NCBI GenBank assembly: GCA_021204905.1
Contig: JAJPYN010000008.1
Location: 186,001 to 250,000 of the forward strand
Length of the DNA: 64,000 bases
Origin: Prevotella sp.
GTDB taxonomy: Bacteria > Bacteroidota > Bacteroidia > Bacteroidales > Bacteroidaceae
Direction of reading: 5' to 3'
Shown here one piece after another: positions 23,933-33,323 of this stretch (within the stretch, counting starts at the first letter, position 1; the number at the start of each line of letters is the position of its first letter). Below the pieces are notes generated by a model that was not told the origin of the DNA, searched no databases, and saw only the letters and a program-made list of their open reading frames with translations. The translations under genes were made by a program, and so were the position numbers.

Positions 23933-24997
23933 TCAGTTCGTGTCGATGTCGAGCGTTACTTTCGGCTGCTGCGGGTCGTTCGTGATGAGCACAATCCGCC
24001 GCATTCGGCCGTCGGCAGGCAGCTGCTTAGGGTTGGTTTTGATTTTCAGTTTGGCCGTCTCGGCAGGGGCGAGCGTGCGTCGGCTGAGGCTCACCTCGAT
24101 GCCTTCGGAAATGACGCGCAGGCTGTAAATCTCGAGGGCGGTCTTACCCGTGTTTTGCACATCGACGACGGCTGTGCGCTTTTTCCCGTCGGCGGCCGGC
24201 AAGCTGAGTGTTTGCGAAGAAAGCTGAATGCTCGGCGCGTATTTTAATTCGGCTTCGGACAGCTCGGACGCGGCGGGCAAAAGGGTTACGGCGACGCTGA
24301 TCTCCTTCGACGGAGCGACCCTCTCGCCGGGGTTGGCGCCGAGGTAGACGTGCGTTTTCTCGTAACCGTAATCGCGCATCATTCGGGAGTCGAGCGTCAA
24401 TGTTACTTCGGCGGAATGGCCCGGCGCTACTGCCGACGGCGAGATTTCGGCTTGCAGATACGCGGGCAGGTGCATTATCTGCGGGTTCACCGTTTTGCTC
24501 GTGGGATTGAAGATGTGAAAACGCTGCGTGAGCGTCTCGCCCTCGAACACATCGTCGAAGCTCACGGCGTTGCAGTTCGCGGAAAGGTCGCCGAGCATGA
24601 AGGGGTAGCTGCCGGCGTAATCGACCGGTTCGTCGACCACCACGCCGCGCATCTCGAGCGTCGCCGGGTCGTCGTTCGTGTTGCCGTAGACCTCGATGAT
24701 CTTGTCGAAATGGCCCATCTGCCGCGCGTCGTAAGTGATTTTTATTTGAAACTTGTCGCCCGAAGCGATGGCTGCCTTCGGAAAATCGGCAACGCTGCAA
24801 TTGCAACCGGTGTCCACCTTCGAGATGGTGAGCGGCCGTTTGCCTGCGTTTCTTAAATCAAAAACGGCGGTGGCCGGACGGCAATATTTCACTTGCCCGA
24901 CGTCGACGAGCGCGGTTTCCACCTTAATCCGCTGCGCCGCAATGCCCAGACTGAAAGACAACAGCGCGGCAAGGATGGAAATTTTCGTTGTTTGCAT
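23933..24997 (-). CDS. DUF1573-domain exported protein
   Basis: 354 residues from the ATG at 24997 (MQTTKISILAALLSFSLGIAAQ, a signal peptide). The DUF1573 domain is recognisable: VDVGQVKYCRPATAVFDLRNAGKRPLTISKVDTGCNCSVADFPKAAIASGD. Two further Ig-like beta-sandwich parts follow. The family is abundant in Bacteroidota and its function is not established; the fold suggests a periplasmic or surface structural role. It is transcribed with ispH. The region before its start is made of 33-bp tandem repeats derived from the end of the upstream gene. Confidence 0.85.
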   Translation of the reverse strand: MQTTKISILAALLSFSLGIAAQRIKVETALVDVGQVKYCRPATAVFDLRNAGKRPLTISKVDTGCNCSVADFPKAAIASGDKFQIKITYDARQMGHFDKIIEVYGNTNDDPATLEMRGVVVDEPVDYAGSYPFMLGDLSANCNAVSFDDVFEGETLTQRFHIFNPTSKTVNPQIMHLPAYLQAEISPSAVAPGHSAEVTLTLDSRMMRDYGYEKTHVYLGANPGERVAPSKEISVAVTLLPAASELSEAELKYAPSIQLSSQTLSLPAADGKKRTAVVDVQNTGKTALEIYSLRVISEGIEVSLSRRTLAPAETAKLKIKTNPKQLPADGRMRRIVLITNDPQQPKVTLDIDTN

Positions 24998-25077
24998 ATT
25001 TATTAGTTTCAAGCGCAAGGTTTGCATATTTATTTAGTTTCTAAAACGAAGGTTATGAGTAATTATTTAGTTTCCAA
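24985..25077. repeat. Tandem repeat, about three 33-bp units
   Basis: On the minus strand the units begin GTTTTGGAAACTAAATAA, GTTTTAGAAACTAAATAA and GCTTGAAACTAATAAATA. The first contains the last codons (VLETK, stop) of the macroglobulin gene. The last contains the DUF1573 start codon. Confidence 0.8.
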
Positions 25078-28000
25078 AACATAAGATTTGTCGCGCGCCT
25101 GATACTCCGGAGCATACGCGCATTTCACCGTCGCGAGGCCGCTGCGATAGATGCCCGCGCGGTCGGTAAAGTATTCAGTTTCAACGATATGCGTGCCTTT
25201 GGCGAACTTGTCGAAATAGTAAATCGTGCGGTCGTCGCGCGTGCTCGTGAAGGCGCCGGACTGGTAACCGGTGTGCTGGCGGACAGGCTCGAGGCACGCC
25301 GCGCGGTTGTCGGTGATCTCAACAAAATCAAGGTCGCGCGAGGATTTCACGGTAATCCTCACAACCACTTTTTGCCCAATGCCCGGCGCAGTTTGCAGCG
25401 GTTTGCCGTCGGCGTCGAGCAACTCGCGCGCAATCGTCAGCCCTTCGCCCGAAGAAGCAACATCGGCAACCGGCTGAATGCCCTTCACGCGCACCGCACC
25501 CCACGAAATATTGTCCGTCGTCTTCGTTGCTTTAAACTGCGAAAAACGGCCCTCGAGCGTCTTAGAAAAATAACCTTTGCCTTCGACCGAAGCGTCCCTT
25601 TCGAGCTCCTTACCGTCAACGAAAAGCTTAGCAGGCACAAGGCGTTCCGTTGATATGGTCTCATCGAGCTTGCCGCCTTTGAAACCGCCCGCACCGTTGA
25701 AAAAGGCGTACACCGCATCGGCTGCCGACAGCGGCGAACCCCATTGCTGCGTGCGCTTTTCTTGCAGCAGCCAACGCTCGAATTCGCCAATCGTCGCAAG
25801 GTCGTCCGGCGCAAGCGTTTGCAACGCCTCAATCACCATCGTCTGCGTCGGGATCTTGTAGTCGCGCCACGAATATTTCACCTTGCGCGTGTCGAAATAG
25901 CGGCCTTTCTCGTCGTCGTAAACGCTGTATTGCCGGATGCTCTCGAGCAAGGCCTGCGCCTCGTCAAGGTCAGTAAACACAGGGTGTTTCGCAAGCAAAA
26001 CGGCAACGGCGGCCTTACCGAAAACGCTCAGCTCGCGCGATTTGCCTTTCGTTAGCGGCAACAAATAAGCTGCGTTTTGCGTGGCGAGACTATCGAGTTG
26101 AACGTTTGAAACAGCTTGTAAATAAAGGTAATTAAGCGCGAAATCGCTAACCGGAATTGCCTTACCGCCGCTCTCGGAAACCTTCATTTGTTCGATGTCC
26201 GCAGCAACTTTCTTGTCGAGGTAATGCATTGATTTTGAGAGCATTAGCCCGTCGCCCATGTCGAGCCCGAAATGCCTGCCGCGCGCTAACTGCAAGGCCG
26301 CAGCGAGCGTCGCGTAATCGGACGGCAGCATGCCGGCGAACCACGAGAACGACCCGTCGGCGTTTTGCAAAGCGGCGAGCTTTTCGGCAGCATCCGAAGC
26401 CTTTTCCGAAAAATTATTTTCTGCAAGCAAACCCTCGGGAATGCGTGTGTTTATTGCCTCTGCGATGCGATTGGCATACAGCGCCGCAGCGAGCGAAATC
26501 GCGTTTTCGGCTTCCGGCACGCACATCTCGTCGAGCGCGTCGAGCATCATCCACGCGGGGTTGTCGGTGTACTCCACTTCCAGCGTTTCGTCCGAGATAT
26601 TTTCGCCGTAAAGCCCTTCGAGCGGTATCGTTATTTCGCCCGAAGAATTTTGCGAGAAGGCGCGTGTGGACTCGGTTTCGACGCAATCGGAGAGCACCGG
26701 CAGGAGATGCTGCTCGCCGTCGGAGATGTTGCCTGTTTGCACGGTGATAACGCACGCGTAAACGTCGGCGGCGAGTGTCGCGGGAAGGTCGAACTGCACC
26801 GCCGTATTGCTCTCCGCAGGCACGCGGCACGGCAACGCTTGCTCGTAGACGACCTCCTCCGTGGCGCGGTCGAGCAACTGAATTCTCGCCGTCAGGGTCA
26901 GCGCCTCCTCCGACGCATTCGCCACCGTCGCGGCAATCTGCGCCCTGTCGCCCTCGCGGATGAAGCGCGGCATGTTCGGTTGCACCATCAGCGGTTTGCT
27001 TGCCACAGTCTCGCCCTGCAAGCTGCCCGCGTTCATCTCTTTATCGTGCGCGATGGCGAGGAACCGCCACGTCGTCAGGCTCTCCGGAAGGGTGAATTTT
27101 ATCACGGCCTCGCCGCTGCGGTCGGTCGTTATCTGCGGCAAGAAAAAGGCGGTCTCGTCGAGGTTCTCGCGAGCGGCAACAGTCTCGCCCGAGTCGAGCG
27201 AACCCTCGTCCGCAGCAACCCCCTCGCTAACCGCCGCAAGCTCAGTAGCCATTGGCATCGCCGCGCGCGAATAGGCCACCGGCATAGCTTCGGAAAGGAA
27301 GCCGTTTTCGAGGAAATAACCCGGGTAAACGATGTGGTAAACCGCCAGCTCGGGCACTGCCGCATAGCGTATCGACTGCTCGCCGTAGAGGTTGCTCTCG
27401 CCCTTGTCGAACGCCGCCGTCTGCCGAATGACCGGGCTCGCGAAATAAGGCGCATGCACAAGCGACCAGTTATGAGGCGTGATCGCGTCGAGCGCCTTGT
27501 CGTAAAGCGTCGCCATCAGTTGCGCCTTCGCGGGTTTGCCGTCGGCGTGCTTCACCGTGATGGTCCATTCCTCATCGCTGCCAGGCTCGGTCTTGTCGCG
27601 GAACGTCTTGAAACTGACATCGAGGCTGCAATCCTTCACCGGCCGGGCGAGGCTTTCTGAATATTTATACAGTTTGCCGTCGCGAACCCATGAGAAACGC
27701 AGTGCCACGCCGTCGCCCCACTCGTCCTTATATTCAATCTCGCGGCAGACAAGCTCGTTCGAAAGCGTCAGTTGCCCCGATTCCAAAAGCTTGTTTTCCG
27801 AAGCAACGGCGTAAAAAACGGTTTGGTTCTCGCGGCTCGTGCCGAATTGAACATACTCCTTTTTGCCCGTAACAAGCTGATAATGAGATACTTGCCCTGT
27901 CGTCGAGAAGTACCACGCAGGGGTGTCAACCGGCGGCGTCTTGTCGTCCAAAGAAAAGACCGTGAACTTCTCTTCAAGCGTGTCGCCCGCGCAAACGGCC

Positions 28001-30396
28001 TTTAACAAATGCTCGCCCGAAGCCAAATTTTCGAGCGGAAGGGCAACCTCTTTGTTAGTCGCTACTAACGCAACAGCCTGATTATCAATTGAATAGCTTA
28101 CCTCAGCATCTAATTCGTTTCCGGCGCTGTTAATGTAAACAAATGTGAAAGGCTTCGCATCCTCGCGCCGCTGCTGCTGCTCGAAACCGCCCAGCGCGAA
28201 CAAGCCCGGCCTGTCGCTCAGCGGATAGGCGGCCTCCTGCAAATGGGTCTCGCCGGCAAGACTTGTAACCGCCGCCGAGAGCACGACGCGCGCGAACCGT
28301 TTGCCCTTCTTCGTGCCCGAGGGGAAGGCGATTGGCACGCGCACAAGGAAACGCCCGTCGCCGTCGGTGGTCGTCTCGCCTTTATTTAAAAGGGTTGCGC
28401 CGCTGTTTTCCGATGCCGGACGCCACCACGAACAGTCGCTCGTCTTAACCGAAAAGGCCACCTTCGCGCCCGCGACAGGCACGCCGGAAAAGGTCTTTGC
28501 CGTGCCGTAAACCGAGATGGTGTCGCCGGCCTTGTATGCCTTGTCGAAATCATCAATATCCACTGTGAAAGTGGGGCGTTTGTATTCCTCGACACGGAAA
28601 TGAAACGTACCCGACACTCCTTCGCCTGAAACGGCAAGCTTGAAATAGCCCGTGTTTACAGTAGCAACTAAGATAAAGTCAGCCGCAGCCACGCCCCACT
28701 CGTCCGTCTTCGCGTCCGTCGCGCCGATCTCGTTGCCCTTCGCGTCGGTGAGTTTCAAATGCAGCGTCTTGCCCGGCGCAACCTCCCAATGCTCTTTGTC
28801 GTAGGCGGTGTAGACAATGACCGCCGCATGCACCGTTTGACCGGGGCGGTAGACGGCGCGGTCGGTATAAATATTCAGTTTCTCCGCAGCCTCATCCTTT
28901 TCCGAAGAACCCCACGTCCACGCGCTGCGGCTGATGCGCTGCCAAGGGAACGCCCTGTCGTCGCCGCAGGTGATGCGGTATTGGTAAGGGTTGAGCGTCG
29001 AGGTGTACACCACTTCGCCGTCGGCCTCCGTCGTGAGCGTCGTTTCATCCTCTTGCCATTGCTTGTCTTTCCACGAGCGGAACTTTATTTCAATCTTCGC
29101 GCCCGGCACAGGCTGCCCCGTCACGGCGTCAACAACGGCAAGGCGCATCGCATCGCCCGGCAACTGCATGTCGATAAGCCGCAGGTTCGTGATGTTTATC
29201 ATGGCGCGCTCCACAGGCACGTTGCTGCCATCAGCTGAAAATTCGACCATGTAAACGCCTGCCGGCAACGGAGCGATGGTCAGCGTGTCGCGTATCTCGC
29301 GGAACTCGGGCAGGCCGTAGTAGACGCGGCTGTCGGCGGCAACGGGCTTCTCCGACCTCAGCGGAAGCAGCATTTTGTAGTCTTCGGCCTTGTTCGGGTC
29401 GTAACTCTCGTCGCCGGTAACATTCACGCGGAAGACGTTCATCGCGATGCCTTGCAGGTTGATGAGCGACGTGATGTAAACCGGAATCTCCTTGTCCGGC
29501 ACGGCGAGCGTCTCGGGAATGGAGACATGGAACGACGGCAGGGTAATCCTTTGCCGCGCATTCTTTAGGATGACCATCCTTTGCCACGCCGGCCAGCGCA
29601 GTAAGGCCCTGTCGATGAAGTCGATTTTCTCTTCCGAAGACACGTCGGGCGAGGTGTCCATCACGTCGAAATGCTCAATAGCCACTTCGCCCGCCACGTC
29701 GAGATCCTGATATTCGTTGATGAGCGAGTCGAGCCGCGCAAGGTAGGGCGAACGCTTCGGCTCCTCATAGCCCGGCCGCTCGCTGCGCAACTTGTAGAGC
29801 GTGGCGAGGCACACGGCGGCGCGGTTGCCGGCTTTCGTATAAAAATCGATCATCGCCTGATAATCCTCCGCCTCGAACGCAATCAAATGCAGCAGATCGC
29901 CGCCGAAAATAAGGTTCGTGTTGCCCGCCTCGGCCAGCGGTTCAAAGCCCTTCGCCTTCGTCTTGGCCAGCAGCGACGGGTTAGCCAAGGCCTTCGCGTA
30001 AAATTCTTTCGAGAGGGTTAAAGCTGTATTTTTATCCAAACCCAACTGCCGGAATGAATATTTATAAATGTAACCCAGCGTGGCATACCTCACCGCCGCG
30101 AGCGCACCGTCCGCAGCGTCAGCCTCCGCAGCATATTGCTCCATCGACGCGGCGAGAACATCGGGCTCCACCTCAGCAGCCACTGCCATTTCCGTGAGCG
30201 ATGCCTTGAGCAGATGGCCCCATTCCCGGTCCTTCGCAGCCTTGTCTTTAATCTGCCGCAGCACGCCGATTTCGTCCGCGGGCAGGTCGGCCTTCTCCGC
30301 CGCATCAACCTGTTTCCAAAGGGCGGAATAGGTCTGCGCAATGATCGGCATCGCGAAAAAGGCAAAGGCAAAAATGATGATTGTTTTCCTCAGCAT
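25063..30396 (-). CDS. Alpha-2-macroglobulin-like protein, giant
   Basis: A 1,777-residue exported protein starting at the ATG at 30396 (MLRKTIIIFAFAFFAMPIIAQ, a signal peptide). An all-helical N-terminal part is followed by MG domains: VYRPGQTVHAAVIVYTAYDKEHW (MG2) near 530, and LPQITTDRSGEAVIKFTLPESLTTWRFLAIAHDKEMNAGS (A2M core) near 1120. The thioester position reads CVPEAENAIS, lacking the CxEQ motif, so covalent trapping of proteases is not expected. Bacterial members are thought to guard the periplasm against proteases. The core of the dispersed repeat lies in frame at 28656-28679 (encoding FILVATV). Confidence 0.9.
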   Translation of the reverse strand: MLRKTIIIFAFAFFAMPIIAQTYSALWKQVDAAEKADLPADEIGVLRQIKDKAAKDREWGHLLKASLTEMAVAAEVEPDVLAASMEQYAAEADAADGALAAVRYATLGYIYKYSFRQLGLDKNTALTLSKEFYAKALANPSLLAKTKAKGFEPLAEAGNTNLIFGGDLLHLIAFEAEDYQAMIDFYTKAGNRAAVCLATLYKLRSERPGYEEPKRSPYLARLDSLINEYQDLDVAGEVAIEHFDVMDTSPDVSSEEKIDFIDRALLRWPAWQRMVILKNARQRITLPSFHVSIPETLAVPDKEIPVYITSLINLQGIAMNVFRVNVTGDESYDPNKAEDYKMLLPLRSEKPVAADSRVYYGLPEFREIRDTLTIAPLPAGVYMVEFSADGSNVPVERAMINITNLRLIDMQLPGDAMRLAVVDAVTGQPVPGAKIEIKFRSWKDKQWQEDETTLTTEADGEVVYTSTLNPYQYRITCGDDRAFPWQRISRSAWTWGSSEKDEAAEKLNIYTDRAVYRPGQTVHAAVIVYTAYDKEHWEVAPGKTLHLKLTDAKGNEIGATDAKTDEWGVAAADFILVATVNTGYFKLAVSGEGVSGTFHFRVEEYKRPTFTVDIDDFDKAYKAGDTISVYGTAKTFSGVPVAGAKVAFSVKTSDCSWWRPASENSGATLLNKGETTTDGDGRFLVRVPIAFPSGTKKGKRFARVVLSAAVTSLAGETHLQEAAYPLSDRPGLFALGGFEQQQRREDAKPFTFVYINSAGNELDAEVSYSIDNQAVALVATNKEVALPLENLASGEHLLKAVCAGDTLEEKFTVFSLDDKTPPVDTPAWYFSTTGQVSHYQLVTGKKEYVQFGTSRENQTVFYAVASENKLLESGQLTLSNELVCREIEYKDEWGDGVALRFSWVRDGKLYKYSESLARPVKDCSLDVSFKTFRDKTEPGSDEEWTITVKHADGKPAKAQLMATLYDKALDAITPHNWSLVHAPYFASPVIRQTAAFDKGESNLYGEQSIRYAAVPELAVYHIVYPGYFLENGFLSEAMPVAYSRAAMPMATELAAVSEGVAADEGSLDSGETVAARENLDETAFFLPQITTDRSGEAVIKFTLPESLTTWRFLAIAHDKEMNAGSLQGETVASKPLMVQPNMPRFIREGDRAQIAATVANASEEALTLTARIQLLDRATEEVVYEQALPCRVPAESNTAVQFDLPATLAADVYACVITVQTGNISDGEQHLLPVLSDCVETESTRAFSQNSSGEITIPLEGLYGENISDETLEVEYTDNPAWMMLDALDEMCVPEAENAISLAAALYANRIAEAINTRIPEGLLAENNFSEKASDAAEKLAALQNADGSFSWFAGMLPSDYATLAAALQLARGRHFGLDMGDGLMLSKSMHYLDKKVAADIEQMKVSESGGKAIPVSDFALNYLYLQAVSNVQLDSLATQNAAYLLPLTKGKSRELSVFGKAAVAVLLAKHPVFTDLDEAQALLESIRQYSVYDDEKGRYFDTRKVKYSWRDYKIPTQTMVIEALQTLAPDDLATIGEFERWLLQEKRTQQWGSPLSAADAVYAFFNGAGGFKGGKLDETISTERLVPAKLFVDGKELERDASVEGKGYFSKTLEGRFSQFKATKTTDNISWGAVRVKGIQPVADVASSGEGLTIARELLDADGKPLQTAPGIGQKVVVRITVKSSRDLDFVEITDNRAACLEPVRQHTGYQSGAFTSTRDDRTIYYFDKFAKGTHIVETEYFTDRAGIYRSGLATVKCAYAPEYQARDKSYVLETK
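28656..28679 (+). repeat. Dispersed element core inside the macroglobulin gene
   Basis: TTACAGTAGCAACTAAGATA and the next bases match the core of the intergenic elements over about 22 bases. On the coding strand it reads in frame as FILVATV. Only the core is present, with no flanking element sequence. Confidence 0.6.
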
Positions 30397-30428
30397 ATCC
30401 GGCACAACATAGATTTTGGTCGTTGAAG

Positions 30429-30460
30429 CAAAAGTAAGCAATCGCCCTCAACAACGCAAA
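30429..30460 (-). promoter_or_regulatory. Consensus promoter of the macroglobulin gene
   Basis: TTTG at 30460-30457 and TTACTTTTG at 30437-30429 on the minus strand, spacer about 20 bases, 33 bases before the ATG. Confidence 0.7.
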
Positions 30461-30467
30461 CTTTGGG

Positions 30468-30557
30468 CGGTTTAAAATAAAATCCGGGGCTTGGTTTGAA
30501 ATTAAATTCAGGTTCGGTTTGAAATTAAATTCAAGGCTTGGTTTGAAATTAAATCAA
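30468..30557. repeat. Tandem repeat, 23-24-bp units, three to four copies
   Basis: GGTTTGAAATTAAATTCA recurs at 30493, 30516 and, shortened at its end, 30540, with a degenerate copy at 30469. It lies just upstream of the macroglobulin promoter. Confidence 0.85.
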
Positions 30558-30570
30558 AATCAAATCAAAG

Positions 30571-30650
30571 CCGTTGAAACGACGCAAACACTTGTTACTG
30601 CGCAGTGTGCCGCAAAGCTGAGCCGGGATTGCAGTAGCAACTAAGATAAT
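30571..30650 (+). repeat. Dispersed element copy 6
   Basis: CCGTTGAAACGACGCAAACA, then GCTGAGCCGGGATTGCAG and TAGCAACTAAGATAAT. It begins 13 bases after the stop of the MFS gene, read in the direction of that gene. Confidence 0.8.
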
Positions 30651-30663
30651 GCTTTTCAAAAAC

Positions 30664-32235
30664 TTAAACCGTTCGCAGCAACGCCGCTTTCCTGCGCATA
30701 TTCTCATCGTGTTTCTCCCTCTGCCGCAGCATCTTTCCCACGGAGAACCACGACGGCATCAACTTCATCGACGACCGCACCGGCTTGATGTCGGCCACGA
30801 GCAGGACAATGAGGATGAAGCACCCGATAAGGCACGTCGCCCCGAACACCTCCTTCAAGGCGATGAGCACCGTGTCGCCGCGCTCCGTCACTATGCCCGC
30901 CGCGAGCGAAGACGCCTCCTCGCGCCGCAGGAAGAAATTATAGATGCCAGTAACGATGGCGCTCGTCGGACCGTTACGCATAAAGCCGGACAGCGCGATG
31001 CCCATAAAGAACGTCTCGAAGCTCATCACCTCGAACAGCTCGATGGTGCACACGATGAGGAACACGTCATAGCCGATGCCGCGCAACACCATAGGCAGAT
31101 AGAGCGCCTCGATGTTGGTGTCGGGAGAGATGAGGAAATACATCATCCATTGATAGGCGAGCAGCGAGATGAAACCCAATATGCACAGGTGGGGATAGCT
31201 CAATCGCCACACCTTCATCCACAGGAACGAGAAACCCGAACCGATCAGCACGCCGAGCCATACATAAAGGTCGAGCGCCGACGCGCTGACAACGCCCCAG
31301 TGCAACACCTCGCCCACAAACGCCGTGCCCAGCACTTTCGGGGTGGTGCTGAACCATTCACCGATGAAGAACAGCGACAAAATGGGGTATATCGCCTTGT
31401 TTTTGAATATCTCCGGAGTGATGTACGGGTGGCGTATGTTGCACATCCTGCCGACGGTGCACAGCAGGACGATGACGGTCATAACGCACACGTCGCGCCA
31501 CACCTTGCCCTCGCCCCAGTTGTAATACTCCCCGTAAGTGAAAATCCACACTATGCAGCAATAGAGCAGCGACCACAACAGCATGCCGAACCAGTCTACC
31601 GATTTGAACGTCAGACGCATGATATAGTATTTCCTCAGACACGTGAACTGAAAGAGCAAGCAGCACAGCAGCAGTCCGATAACGAACCAGTGCATCATCC
31701 GCCACCCCTCAAACAGGTAGGCGATGTTCACCGCGAGAAAGGATTGCAGCGACATCGTGCCGGCGATGAAGATATAAAGCACGGGGAAAAACACGCGCAG
31801 GTCGCGCTTCGCCGTTATCCACAGCTGGATGTTGCTGAAACATTCAAAGGTGGCGCAAGGCTTGAAAAAGCCCTCTACAAACGCCAGGACGGCGAGCAAC
31901 GGCACACTGCGGACATACATGCAGGCGAGGTTGCACAAGAGCATCATCGCCGTGGCGTTAAGCAGCAGGCGGTTGTTGGAGAAATGAAACTTAAACTTAA
32001 ACAGCAGCGGGAACGGCATATTGATGCCCACGACGTTACACAGCCCGATGAACATCACGTCCTCCTGCATCAGCCCGCCTTCGCCCGCGATGAGCGAGAC
32101 ATTACCGAGATAGAGCCCCGACGTGAGCTGAAAGACGAGTATCATCGCCAGATAGCACCACGGACGCGGACGCACGGGGAACCAATCCTTGTACATCGGC
32201 ATCGCGAACGGCTGTCCCAAGCTATCCTGCGGCAT
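30664..32235 (-). CDS. MFS drug efflux permease (EmrB-like)
   Basis: A 523-residue inner-membrane transporter with about 14 hydrophobic helices, as in the DHA2 group. It begins with a short cytoplasmic part (YKDWFPVRPRPWCYLAMILVFQL). The start overlaps the HlyD stop (TGATG), so it is translationally coupled. With the HlyD and TolC genes it forms a tripartite pump spanning both membranes. Compared with EmrB its sequence is diverged (many Cys and Trp, weak MFS signature A). The substrate is unknown. Confidence 0.82.
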   Translation of the reverse strand: MPQDSLGQPFAMPMYKDWFPVRPRPWCYLAMILVFQLTSGLYLGNVSLIAGEGGLMQEDVMFIGLCNVVGINMPFPLLFKFKFHFSNNRLLLNATAMMLLCNLACMYVRSVPLLAVLAFVEGFFKPCATFECFSNIQLWITAKRDLRVFFPVLYIFIAGTMSLQSFLAVNIAYLFEGWRMMHWFVIGLLLCCLLFQFTCLRKYYIMRLTFKSVDWFGMLLWSLLYCCIVWIFTYGEYYNWGEGKVWRDVCVMTVIVLLCTVGRMCNIRHPYITPEIFKNKAIYPILSLFFIGEWFSTTPKVLGTAFVGEVLHWGVVSASALDLYVWLGVLIGSGFSFLWMKVWRLSYPHLCILGFISLLAYQWMMYFLISPDTNIEALYLPMVLRGIGYDVFLIVCTIELFEVMSFETFFMGIALSGFMRNGPTSAIVTGIYNFFLRREEASSLAAGIVTERGDTVLIALKEVFGATCLIGCFILIVLLVADIKPVRSSMKLMPSWFSVGKMLRQREKHDENMRRKAALLRTV

Positions 32236-33278
32236 CAGTACTTCACTTCCGTTTCAACGTTCATGCCGGCCAAGAGACGCGCTACCGCCTCCTCGTCGTT
32301 GTCTTCCGTGAGGCGTATTCTTACGGGTATGCGCTGCTCCACCTTAACGAAATTGCCTGTGGCATTATCGGTCGGCACCTTGGAGAACGCCGCACCCGTG
32401 GCGCCGGAGATGACGTCCACCACGCCGCGGAATGTTACGCCGGGAATGGCGTCTGCGGTGATCTTAACCTCGTTGCCTAACTGGATATTGCCCATCTGCC
32501 GCTCGCGATAGTTGGCGATGATCCAAACATCGTTGTCGTCAACAATCTCGGCGAGGGTCTGACCGGGTTCGACAAGCTGCCCTTCGAGCACTTGCTTGCG
32601 TCCGATCTTGCCGTCGCAGGTGGCGGTGATGACCGTGTAAGAAAGGTTGAGCCGCGCAAGGTTGGCCTCGGCTTCGGCAACGGAGACCTGCGCGTCGCTG
32701 TTCGATAACTGGTGCTTTTGTTCCTCCTCGACGAGCGAGGCGCTGTTGCGGCGGTTGGTTGCGGCGGTGTAACGCGCTTTTGCGGCTTCGTATTTAGTCT
32801 TCGCCTCGTCGTATTGCTGGCGCGTAACGGCCTCCTTCGCCAAAAGATTCTCGTAGCGCGACAGGTCGGTGCGGGCATTAACCATCTCCACGCGCGCCTC
32901 CTCGATGTTGGCCGCCTCGGTCTTGACATTGCTCTGCGTGGTGTTCATGCTCGCCGAGATTGCCGAACCGCTCGAGCGCGAACCTTTCACGTTGGCTTGC
33001 GCCTGCGCCAGTTGCAAGCGGAACTCCGAATCCTCAATTATAATTAATGTGTCGCCGCGTTTCACCTGTTGATAATCCGAGAAACGAATCTCCTTGATGA
33101 AGCCGCGCACGCGCGTGTTGATGGGCGTGATGTGGCGGTAGACCTGCGCGTTGTTGGTGTATTCGACGCTGCCGACATGCACGAATTTATTGCAAACATA
33201 CGCCACGCCGAGCAGCAGGATGACGATGACGAAAATGTTGTAAGCCCGTTTGACGTTCTTTTTATTCAGCCCTTTCAT
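32235..33278 (-). CDS. HlyD/EmrA-type membrane fusion protein
   Basis: A 347-residue periplasmic adaptor. One N-terminal helix (IFVIVILLLGVAYVCNKFVHVG) is followed by a lipoyl half (TPINTRVRGFIKEIRFSDYQQVKRGDTLIIIED), a coiled-coil hairpin of about 110 residues rich in Ala, Glu and Gln, the second lipoyl half (ITATCDGKIGRKQVLEGQLVEPGQTLAEIVDD) and a beta-barrel. It lies between the TolC and MFS genes in one operon. Confidence 0.93.
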   Translation of the reverse strand: MKGLNKKNVKRAYNIFVIVILLLGVAYVCNKFVHVGSVEYTNNAQVYRHITPINTRVRGFIKEIRFSDYQQVKRGDTLIIIEDSEFRLQLAQAQANVKGSRSSGSAISASMNTTQSNVKTEAANIEEARVEMVNARTDLSRYENLLAKEAVTRQQYDEAKTKYEAAKARYTAATNRRNSASLVEEEQKHQLSNSDAQVSVAEAEANLARLNLSYTVITATCDGKIGRKQVLEGQLVEPGQTLAEIVDDNDVWIIANYRERQMGNIQLGNEVKITADAIPGVTFRGVVDVISGATGAAFSKVPTDNATGNFVKVEQRIPVRIRLTEDNDEEAVARLLAGMNVETEVKY

Positions 33279-33323
33279 AAATCTCTATAACGAATTGATT
33301 TCCAGTACTTTGCGAGAAGCCGG

